This document shows positions 38,801 to 50,800 of a stretch of DNA of 64,000 nt, one piece after another. Source of the stretch: Heterobilharzia americana. Its lineage: Eukaryota > Platyhelminthes > Trematoda > Strigeidida > Schistosomatidae. The notes beneath the pieces were generated by a model, which saw only the letters and a program-made list of their open reading frames with translations, had not been told where the DNA came from and did no database searches. The DNA lies in contig OX104127.1 of NCBI GenBank assembly GCA_944470555.2, positions 51,388,934-51,452,933 of the forward strand, read 5' to 3'. Position 1 is the stretch's first letter. Every line of letters begins with the position of its first letter. The position numbers and the translations under genes were made by a program.

Positions 38801-41800
38801 GAAGAGAAGAAGTATTCTGAGGAATAATTCCCAAACCGGAATTTATAGTTTGTAAAGTTGAAGGAATACTATCGTTCACATTGATTGTCCCAACTTGAGT
38901 CTGAAAGTGTTGGTTGTGTTGTTGTTGTTGTTGTTGTTGCATGACAGAAGGTTGTTGTAGTAACTGCTGCATAACTGTTGAATGACCTTCACTTGGAAGA
39001 GGCGTCACGAAACATGAATTGGCCACATGGCCTTGATTCACCCCTGCCTACAGAGTACAGGAGATAAACAATAAAAAAACATGTGGATGATAATGCAACA
39101 GCTTTTAGATACAACTATTTTTTTCTTTTTGATACCAAAAAACAAACATATGTAAAACATGGAAACGAAAAGTGACTATAATAATAAAGTTCTTCAACTG
39201 GTTAATACATCCATATCCGATAGCACATAATTCATGCAAGGTGATCACGTGCACAAGTAGAAAATAAGAAGAAAACATCAAGTCGATCAAAAACATCGAA
39301 AATATCATAAAAGAAAATGATGAAAGGGTTAAACTAATGTAAACTTTCGTGATTTACATGAATGGTGTTTATACGTGTATTTCTCTTGAAAAATTCGAGA
39401 CAAGCACAACAATATATTAGTTAACCTAATAAATCACAATACCTTAAGTAACTAGAATTTTTAACACTATCAACCTAACCAACACACATTATATAAGCTA
39501 TGCATTCAAAAGAATGTCACGTGTTCGTTATCAGGTAATTACTCAAAAGTTATGAATGAAACCAGTAGAATAGGGACTTGTAGTGTAAATCAGACAGAGA
39601 CCGAAACACAAATCAACGTCAAACCATGAACACAAGTGCATCCCTTCAAGTTGCCACACAAAGAATAGCTGGATACAAGAAGACTGTTATCAAAGTAGAT
39701 AAAGTTCTGTGAGAGAATAAACAAATTGAAGATAATGTTTATTGGAAATATTCAAGTTTTCGAAGAGGTCAAAAGGTGAATACATTTGCCCGATTTCGAC
39801 TGATTTCCAACTGTGTCATCAAGACTTCTCAAACACTCATTCCTATCCTCTCGTCAAGTAATCTACGCGTCTCTACACAACTCAGACTAGGAGTGAGAAA
39901 CTTTATGGTCTTGTGCTCAATGTTGATCTGTCCATGATGAACCCTCTTCCAACCTAATCCACCTTCTCCTAGTTATGGCACTTCGAAGTAGGCAGTGACA
40001 CGGCATACGGAATACACATGTCCAGTCCATCTGAATCGACTACGGTTGACAACCTCATCGACGGACTTGTCTGTCTTGTGTAGTATCCTTCTCTATACCT
40101 CAACATTGCTCACACAGTGATTCCTCCAAACACGTGCAATGCTACGAAGATGCCTATGAACAGAAAGAAGCCTGCAACTGTTTCACATCGTCTACTTTTA
40201 ACGGTTGTGTCTCACTCACAACCGTACAACAGAACACAGCGTACTACTACAGTGCAGTTTACTCGTTTTTTGATAGAAAATCGGATATCTCACCAGTTGG
40301 CACCACAGATGACGGAATTCAGCAACTGTCAATTGGGCCTTTTGTATACATGGTGAGACTTTGTCAGCAACCACTGTGTTCACGCTAATTGAAGTCCCGG
40401 GGTGAGTGAGTGAGTGAGGTTGTCAACACATTCCACCACTTCACTGTGTATCATTAAGGTGTGAGTGGTTTCAGATCAGTCCTGCAGCATCATCTTACAT
40501 TTGACAAGCGTTGGTGAAATGCATGCTCATCGTGTTCAGAAGACCCTGCATTGCGGCAGAGTCTCTGGGTCAACAAGATGACTTCCATGTAATAGATCAA
40601 TCTCTGTGAAGTGGGACGTACGTTAGGTTAGGCCCATTTTTACGTCTGTTATGATTTAAATAAGAACGGTGGTGATAGGCATTCCTGATGAACAACCTAG
40701 CTGTCGCGAATTTAGATGACAGCTCACTATAAGCTCTTGTATAGCTGCGTGAGTTTGAGCAGAGAGTTTTGATAGGCGTTATATACTTGCTCGGTACTCC
40801 CTTCACAGTTAGGCACTGCCACAACACCTCACGGTCGACAGATTCAAATGCCGTCTTCAGGTCAATAAATATGCCAAGTGTCGGCCATTGGGCGGTAGGT
40901 ATGCCTGTATTAGAGAACCTGTCAGAGGGTGAAAATATGATCGGTCCATCCTCGACCAGCTCTGAAACCTGCCTGGTGTCGTCTCTAGTTTCGCTTTTTG
41001 AGCTCCAGTTAGGCGTCGGATAACTATGGGACGTAGGATCTTAGGCACAATATTAGTCAAACTAATTCCCCTAAAGTTATTACAAGAAGATTTCTGCCCC
41101 TTCTTATAGACTAAGATGATCAATGAAGTAAACCAGTCTGACGGCACTACCTCTGATTCCCATACACAACCTAGTAACTCCGTCACTTTAATCAGCGATT
41201 TCACACCTTCATCCTTGAACACTTCAGGTGACAAACTGTTAGGTCCTGCTGCTTTGCATCGTTTCAGGTTTGATACAGTTTTCTCAACTTCAAGGAGAGT
41301 TGGAGGACCAACACCTATGTCCCATTCAGGTCCACGCTGGATGTTGGTCAACTGAAACGTCGCTGAGAACCAGTTGAACTGTGTTTCAGCCCAACGTTTC
41401 AGTCATCTGAGGGGTTATCACAGTACTATCCTTTTCAGTGATGGCCTCACTCCCCATCGTCTTCATCTGGCCCGTACCCTTAATAAGCCTAAAGAATTAC
41501 TGTTGCTTTCTCTCTCTCTCTCTTTCGCTTTCGCAAACCAGAGCAACAGACTAACCTGGTGATTGGAAAACTTCATTCTTGAAAGCTTCATGTCTATACA
41601 AAGTAGCATAAATGTCAGTCACATAGAAATTATTGCTATCACAAAGATTGCGACTTTAGAAATTTGCAACATTAACACTAATAAATATTTCAGTTTCTTT
41701 TAAGGTAAGGGATGAACACTAATAATGACAAAAGCATACTAACTTGATCTGAACTACATGGAGCTGTGTTGACGGGAAACCACCATACAAGCTGGTTGGA

Positions 41801-44800
41801 CAGCTAAAACCCACAGAGTTCTGTTGGGGTAAATTACTTATCTGTGGTGACGGCATTGATGGTAGCTGACCACCTGTAGTTGTAGCCGCTGTCACCGCTT
41901 GTTCTGCAATGGCAGCTGCAGCCGCAAACATCATTTGTTGTTGCTGGTTTGCAGGAACTGGCTGGTTAGAACTAGGCATTCCGGCTGTCAACAAATTGGC
42001 TCCGGATGTAGCGACTGGCAAAGGCTGTTGGACTGTTTGCTGAAACACAAATCAACATTAACGTTGCATCAATAAGATACAATAGCTTTGCCGATGAAAC
42101 TAGGATTTAGAAAACTTTATATATGTACATACATACATATATATGACTTACCATTTGAGAGCCCATGAATGCCTCAGATGATGGGATAGATGAATTGGCA
42201 AATGAAGTTGATGTAATCCCCTGAAGCACTTGTTGCAATATCATTGCAGAACGAGCTATTGTATCCATATTATTTGCTGTTAAAACATCAGCATCCGATT
42301 TTACCAAGGATGAATGCACCGGAGCAAAAGCAGTTGGCTGGCTTTGACAAGTATTTACCAGAGACGGCACGGACTGTTGTATAGGAAATTGGAATGATTG
42401 TTTCTGATTTAGTGTTTGCTGTGAAGATGCACCACTAGACGCTGAAACAGCAGATGACTGTGAACAGATGTATGTGGCATTACATGTAGTGTTGTGGTCA
42501 GAAACTGGTTGTCGAGATGCTGCCGAGTTTACATCGCTATGCAACGGAATGGGTACTGGATGCTGAACAGATGAACTACTAAGGGAAGTGGGAACAAAGA
42601 TCTCTGTAACTTTTTGGCTTGTAGTAGCCTGGGGTGGTACTATAGGTGTTGAAGCTGGAGTTGGTGTTGGTGTTTGTCCATTATTCGACAATGATGGAAG
42701 AATATTTGGAGTGACTGGTGCGGCTGTAGCACTTGGAGGGATTGTAACAGTGAATTTACCAATAGATGTTAAACCAGGAGCAGCAACTTGGTGACAACTC
42801 TCTAGATTTGGGCAACTGGTATCAACGGATTCACAGCTTATTTTGTTTTGAGTGGCTACAGTCATCTGCCCAAGAATTACATTACCAGTTCCAGTAACAG
42901 GAGCATAGGTTGTATCTATCTGTGGCTGAGATATACCTCCTGAAACCAGGGGAGTAGCAGAGGCGATTGCTGACGTAGATGAAGTGGTAGCTGTTGCACT
43001 ACATGTGATCGTTGAAGAACTCGCGGAAGAGTTTCTATATACCTGTATTTCTTTTTCCAACATTTTTTTGGCTCTGATCCACTTACTCTTATACTTTCCG
43101 ATAATCGTGAAACTACTTGTATCATCTGTAGTTTGCAGGAAGAAGATTAACGAAAAGCGACAAACTTATTACATTATTTCACAACTCACTGGACAATCAT
43201 CGAATAAAAATAATGATTACTTGTACAGCACTGGAAAACAAATAACAGCCATAACTGTTAAAACAACAAAATAGGCTAGAGGGAAAACTTGTAATCTTAT
43301 ACGCAGTTGTACTGCTTTGAGTACACCTGCAAGCAAGCAAAAGGGAAATACAACTAACAACAAGGCAGGGCTATATCGAAACGCACTCAGGTACCTTGTA
43401 CACATCCATCTAGTAGCCAATGAGGAGTCGCACTTATTGTGTGAGGTGGTTAATGATACTACCTGGATACCCAAACCTCTGTAGGTGGGGCAGGGTTCGA
43501 ACCTGTGACCCACTGGCTGACAGTCATCTCCCTAAACCACTAACCCGCAGTTCTAGCTACGTGGAGAAATATGACAGAAACACACAGTTGTGCCACGGTA
43601 TGTCGACACCCCTAGTTTATAGCCCCTATATATCACAACAGTGGGATTAATCGTTTCTTCTGAAATTTCCTAAACCAACAAAGCTAGCTTACAACATAAC
43701 ACTGGGAAAATATCACTAACGACAACCAAACAAAACAGGATGTTAGTGAATACAAATGTGCAGTTATGAATCTACTTGGGTTAGTGAAACAAAAGAAAAA
43801 ACTTAGAATTTCAGGATAACACCTTTGCTCTGATTCACCATTTCTTCAATGCTTTGGTTTATTGACTAAAACATTTTAACTTTAACCAATAGATCACGTT
43901 TAAGAGTGATGCCCCTTTCATCAAGTTGTTCTGGGTCGAATCATTATTTATCTAATGTTGAACGATGGTTTTCCCAGTATTTCTTTTATCTTTAATTTTT
44001 TTAAATGTGGAAAAAAAACTACCAATTTTAGCTTCAGACATAAAAACACGACTATAATCTATCTTAGTTTGTATATTTTACCGATCTCGAGAAAAAATCT
44101 TCCACTTATCTTGTTATGTAAGGTGGTCACAAGTTTCTGATGTATCCCAATACCTTGCTTTGTGTTCGATCAATTTCTGCGTTTTGTCTATCCTTCTATT
44201 TACTTTTCCCTAGACTATTAAAAAAAGATCATGCCACATTGCGTCGGACTGTCAGCAGAACCAGTAGTGTATCCTTAACTCATCCTATGGACACTGCTGT
44301 GGACAGACATCTTAATTCACCCAAACAACTAGCAGATGATGAGCAATTTATATTGAATTGTTTATTTGATACAGCGCACAGTATTATACTATTTATTTAC
44401 TGGATGACGTTTCCAGCTGGCTGTCCAAATCTCGGTAGGTAGAATGGTGTTCGAACCTGTGACCAAATGGTTGAAAGTCAACTCCCCTAACCAATGAGCC
44501 ACAATTCCACCATTCTATATAAAGAATAAAGTGTTCAAAACGACCTTATCAACCAAATTTGTCATGGTTAGCGAGTTGATCATTATCTTGCCTTTCATCT
44601 GTGTTGAAAATCTAACGGCAATCACTACTTTCAATTCGGTATCCATCATCGACTGATATTCGTTAGAGAACCACTGAATACCTGGAACGACTAAAAAGCC
44701 GTTTCAGCCTAGAATGGGACTCTTCAGAAGCGCGCACCCACGACCCTACCAGGGATCGAACCCAGGATCTTCAGGCTTTATGGCAAGTACATTTTCATTG

Positions 44801-47800
44801 AGCTACCGCGTTGAAATCCAATGGGTCACTGTCTTCCACTTCTTTCTTTCGAAAAGTTATACATGGAGTAAACTACTTTCGTTTATTATTCGGCTTTTCG
44901 CTGTGCTGATACAGTGCAACACGCCCGATATTCTGTACAGTCAAAATGTCAAAATATTGTTTAGAATAAATCTGATATTATCATTAAATGAAAAGGATAA
45001 CACATTTAATTACCTACTTGAGATCTCGTCTAATTTACGTAACTGCTTTCTCTCTAAAACACCGTTAGGTTAAACTAGCTTAATTCAAGTGAGTATTCAT
45101 CGTAGACTGACATCAGTTAGAGAAACAATGGAAACCTGGAAGCACTGGACAGCTGTTTCATCCTAGTATGGGACCCTTCAGCAGTGCGCACCCACGATCC
45201 CACCAGGGATCGAACCTGCGGCCTTCAGGTCCCGTGGCCAGCACGTTACCACTGAACCACTGGGTGGGAACCCAATGGCCCATATTTCCAACCTGCCAGT
45301 TCACGACATAGCGCGACCGCCATCCAATGTCATCGTTGAGCATTTGTCCTCACCACCATCAGGTTTTCCCCACTGGTCACGACTTCTCACTAGAACTTCA
45401 GAAATCACCTCTCCAAGCCAGTCACCAATGTGCACCAGTTCAACTGAATGTTGAGGGGTTTGTGGGGATTTATAGATATTTCAAGTTGGTATTCATCGTA
45501 GACTGACATCAGTTGGAGGAACAATGGAGCACTGGACAGCCATTTCATCCCAGTATGGGACTCTTCAGTCTACAATGAATACCAACTTGAAATATCTCTA
45601 AATCTTCACAAACCCCACAAAACTCGATTAAACTAGTTAAGTCATTCATTGGGGGGGGGGGGGGGGGGGGGGAAATTAACCACCAATTAATTTTATAAAA
45701 TAGTAACGACTTGCCACTTTATTTCCAATCCATTTCTAAACGAAACACATAGGCTTTAAATCTTAAGTCAAGCATAGTGCGTTGGACTTCTAACTGTCCA
45801 TGTCAGTAAACAAATACTAATAAAAGTAGAAACAGGGGGGGGAAGGGGGACAAAAAACTCCAGGTAATCACTCACATGCATCTGTATCACTCTCATCATC
45901 TTCATCAATAGCAGAAGTACCTTCTTGCTTTTTTCGAGTACGCTGATCCTGGACTAATGAATCTAAGATCGCCTTCCAGCGTTTACCCAACAAAACTTTG
46001 ACAAGAAACTGCATCTGCAGTCTTATACTGCTGAAAAGTTTGTCTAAGTGATTGGAGACAATTTTCTTATCAGGTTGTTTAGGATTTTCAAATACACGCC
46101 ATAATTTATCCTCGTATCCAAGTCTCTGAATTGAAAAAAGGAATTAGATGCATAACTAGCATTACATAGGATGAGTTAAGTGATAAAAATGCCACATCCA
46201 TCATATTTTTGATGTGATGTTATGCAATTTATTTCAAACTATATCTATCCTAAAAAATACAAACGGAACTAGAAGAAAGCGAAATATGACCATAAGGAAT
46301 GTAATGCTAAGAAAGATAATAAGGGGGGAGGGGGAATAGTAAGTTTTGAAACCAACCTCGGAAAGAGAATAAGTTAAGTGTTACCAGAGTAAATTCAGTG
46401 TAAGGATGATTCGCTTTTGAACACACCAAATGGAAAGATTTGAGTTAGACAACTTGACTAACATGATCAAATGAACCAGTTTTGGTAGCGATAAATAAAA
46501 CAAGAGAATGCGACTACACCGTCACACATTATCTCGCATTCTAGGCTGACACACATTGTATGAGAGCCAAAAATATGACTAAATCTGGAATAGGTGGAGT
46601 GAAGTACAAACTCATGAAGCATTGATTAAAAGGCTAGTGTGTAAACCAATGAGTCACAGTTCCTCACTGCATATTAGCACAAACAGAATGTATGTTTACC
46701 CTTTGCGAACGTGTAACACGAAGTAAATAGCACATGATAACTGTTTCTTTCAAAGGAATTCTCACCTATGGTGCAGTCATTACGATGAGGATGCTGAAGT
46801 TGAAATTTTGAAACAGAATGAAGCGGTATAACAAATAAAAAATCACGTTAGAATGAATCATGCCAAGAATACACCGGAAAACATTGTTTTACATGTCAGA
46901 ACACTCCGAGTACAGTAGCTCGACTACTGTTAAATGTAATTCAATTACTCTAGAGTTCACCAATTCAGAAACTAGAAATTACAATTAATAATCGTGGATA
47001 ATGATAGTAGCTTTATCACGTCTTAGTGATGTGACTTTTGATATATAAACACTTTTAGACTAGTGAGGAAGTCATGCACAAATGTCACAGTTGCGTATTG
47101 TGCTGATAGATAGATGAGTTAGGTCACATGATCAGTGACCTGATTAAAAAAAAAATATATCACTCGATGAAAGAAGATATGTGAAATGTGTTGCAAACAG
47201 ATACTGTTCAAAGGTTATGATGCAGTGAAGAAATATGTCGAAGTAATAGAAAATATTCTGTACTGTTCCAGAAACCGACTATGTAAGTGCAAATTGAACT
47301 TTAAAGGGGATTTAAAAATGAAAGATTATCATACAAAAAAATATAACAACACTAGGAAGATATAGAGCGATGGGAAGTAGATAAGGAATAAAGAAAAATA
47401 CAACATGAATAGGGTAATGAGAAAAGGCAGCCCAATAAGATACATTCAAGAGAAAACATTCATCAGTTTTCAGCAGCAGAAGATCGGAGGAAGCTTCAGC
47501 ATGACCACTACTGGCTTCGATTCTGAGCCATATCTGATAACATCTTAAGCCAGTGAGTTGAGTGATCCCTCGGACACTACTCACAGGGTCGTGATGCTCC
47601 AAATGATGCTAACCTGACACAATTATCCTTCATCCTACGGTGCCACATCATACACTGACCACCTCTCCGCTTCTCCCATCCACTTCCAGGGCTACCAAAA
47701 AATAAACGGTATGAAAGCCGTTGGGACGACACGCGTAACACGTGCCCACGCCACCGAAGCCAGTGTTTCCAGATGACTTTACTTATTGAATGACAATCTG

Positions 47801-50800
47801 CTTCATGCTCAAACACACGCTGTCGTATCTTGGAATCACTTACATGGTGTTGTCCTACGGAGACAACGATGAACGAACACATAGACTAATCGCACATCCT
47901 CAGCTCCAAGAGGCCAGATTTCACAGGTGTAGAGCAGAACTGCTCACATCGAAGCGTTGTAAATCCGACCTTTTACGATCAGACTAAGGTGGCGACGGCG
48001 CTAAAGATGGCCCACATTTAACGTAGGCCACTCTGGCTTTTTGATATACCATTAATAAGGCTATCAATGGTTAGATCCGAAAAATCACTTCTGTGCATAC
48101 AATGACGAATGTGTACTCATGAAACACTACACCATTCACAATTCAGTAGGCAAGGCAATCAATAAATAATCGGTTTCCTAAGAGTGAACTAACGAGAATG
48201 CAATCAAGTCATTTATGTTTTGACGAAGAAATTAACTCATACAACTAACTGGATTAATAAACGTTACAATCAGCAAAAACATGACAATACGCAAAATAGG
48301 CTGCACAAAGTCGAGTACCAAAAACACTGTACAATCTCTACATGATCCCTAAAATACAAGTGAAATAATATGCCCTAAGTCATACGTAAAAACTTAGGCA
48401 AATACCATAATAAACAAAACAGTCCTTCAATTGAATGGGTAAGAATGATAGTGACATTGTTTATCTCTCAAGAAATCTACGAAAACGCTAACAAACTGAT
48501 CAAGCAGTACAAGTGTGAATGAATACGGTCCTGGGTAATGGTGCTGCTGAAACGGGCTGATGCAAGAAAACATAAATTTTCCTCAAAGCAGAATATTACG
48601 CTAGTAAGCGATTAACTTACAAATGGTATTCAGACGCTATTTCTGAATCCATCACGACCAATTCTTACTGAGAATGACATAGGTTCTAATAAGAGACTGA
48701 ACTTTCTGTTACGTGATACACGATTGAACAATGAATGGCGTCGCTTAATTATAACACAGTTCAAAAGTCTCTCATACTCAATAAACTAAATAAAATATTT
48801 TTTCAATAGATTTGTGGAGTTATGATTCAATGGTCCAAACTCTTGGCTTTCCATTCATGATTCATGACTTAAAATTCTAATTCACTTATTGGGAACTGGC
48901 ATATAAGTAAAATCTTTAGATAACCCATTGTAGGTGTGTACAGATATAGCAGCCGGCCTCCCAGCTGTGAAACATGGCCATTGAAAGTGGAAGATATGAG
49001 AAGGCTTCAAGTGTTTGACCACCGTCGCCTTCGTAGTATAGGCCGTATTCTGTGGTGCCACCACGTGAGCAATGCAGAAGTCAGGTATAGAGTTTTAGGG
49101 AATAGAGGTGAATCAGTTGACGAGGTTATGAACCTTTATCGACTGGTTGGGACACGTATTATGTATGCCTAGTCACCGACTGCCTCGTCACACAATGTTG
49201 GCTGAGATAGGTCCAGGCTGGAAAAAGGTCAGAGGTGGTCAGACTAAAACATGGCAACAAGGTATGAAGTCTCTGACTGTTGGTTTAAGCCATGTAGGAC
49301 GATGCAGACTAGGTGGTTGGGGTCCACGGAACAAGAGGAACCAGTGGTTGGAGACTCTAGGGGATATGACTCAGAACCTATATCAGTGGCACAAATGTAT
49401 ACACACATTATCCTCTTTCCTTTCTTCTCGTACTTTATATTTCTTTTGACTGCATTCTCTTATCTTCATCCTTCACCTCACTACCTTTTTACTTGATGTA
49501 CTGATATGAGGTGTGGTCACTCGGACCGTAAGGCAGTAATGCCTGGTCCTATGTTGATACTGATGATGATGATGACGACAGATATAGCAGTAGAGAGTCA
49601 GAGCGAGAGAATAATCAAAAGCAAACGGTATTTTTCTATTTAAAAAAATTCACACCAGTGTCGGACAAGTGAGGTGAATTCATGAAAACAATCAATTCAC
49701 AGTATAATACAAATGAAAAAGTCACCATTAGTATGCATAGACATGATAGATTATATCATCCTGTATGTATTAATCTTATGAAGTAAATTGAATTATCTTG
49801 AAAATGACCTGAACACTAATCTGAACGAATAACTTTTAGTCTGAATGTAACCTAGGCTAATTGGCAATCGTTTGTATATACAAAGGTGTAATCATACACA
49901 AAGAATTCTAATATGAAAAATGAAAGTATGGTGAATAAACAGCATTACGAAAGAAATGTATTTCAGCCACCTTGTATAGGTTTTATCAAGCAGGAATGTT
50001 GTCATGAAAACTAGACTATAAAAAACTTATGAAGAAATCTAGGACATTATCAGCTTTATGACAATTATTCTCATATATATCTTCATTGGAATAAATTTTT
50101 AAAATTATGAACAGATAGATATTACCTACCAAATTATGAATCAAATCAGGAATATCCTGATCCTCAGCTTTATATATGTCTAAATCGAATTCTAATGATT
50201 CACCATCATCCAATCCTAATTCTTGTAACATCTTTTTGTCTCGAAATCTTAATCGTAAGTTGAAATTCGGGTTACGTGTTTCTGGATTTCCAAGTGATCG
50301 AACAAAACGATCCAGCACTTCTGCACGATCTGTTGCATTATCATAATTTGGTTCTACTTCTACTGGTAAGGTTTTCGGCTGAAAAAAAAAACATATAGGC
50401 AAAATGAAACTATTACTTCCAGTTATTTGTAGTAATAGGAATGAATCAAGTTTATAGTCCATCATCAAAAGTAGTAGACACTGGAGAAAATTTATGGAGA
50501 TGAAAGATTTACCATACACTTGTGAGGTGTGTATCTGCAACGTCAATATAAAATTGGAAAAAAACTGTAGTGGAAGGGAATAAAACAGAAACAGGTTTTA
50601 TCGACACCTCAATGAGTAAAAAAAACAACCTAATAAATTGTCTCAGCAACCAAGTAACGAGTCATACCTCCTATTGTGTGAGAGCTAATGATAGTGTCTG
50701 GCTGCCCAAACCCCGAAGGGTGGGGCGGGGTTGGAACTCGTGGCATAAGCTACAGAGGCACAACTCCAGAAATCGATAGGCTATTCGAAATTGTGGCGAT

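Larger units (their letters stand above)
37452..40487. repeat. Inverted repeat, arms about 875 bp, enclosing WNK exon 10
   Basis: Left arm 37452-38326, right arm 39613-40487. Paired positions sum to 77939 throughout, so there are no gaps. The segments I compared by eye are identical apart from one mismatch near 40435. The loop is about 1.29 kb. Confidence 0.85.
43126..45875. other. Intron 7: repeat inventory and unassigned stretches
   Basis: Holds SINE-B copies (43390-43556 and 44395-44512, minus), SINE-D copies (44660-44830, 45090-45300 and a palindromic partial at 45455-45616) and an uninterrupted G22 run (45651-45672). Nothing supported in 43560-44390. Confidence 0.5.
46126..50129. other. 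Intron 6: repeat inventory and unassigned stretches
   Basis: Holds RTE remains of a second subfamily (47520-48000 minus) and a 5'-truncated RTE with target-site duplication (48940-49590 plus). A G-rich tract is at 46322-46335. Nothing supported in 46340-47510, 48010-48930 and 49600-50120. Confidence 0.5.

Noticed and set aside
40117..40388. 79- and 84-codon frames identical to those at 37551-37822
   Set aside because: Non-coding-strand frames of the duplicated RTE arm; their identity reflects the inverted repeat, not protein conservation.
42588..42794. Plus-strand frame opposite exon 8
   Set aside because: Antisense of Ser/Thr/Pro-rich coding sequence; no independent support.
45870..46125. 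Exon 7 as the terminal exon of a short gene ending at TGA
   Set aside because: A consensus GTGAGT donor precedes the stop and joins in phase to exon 8.
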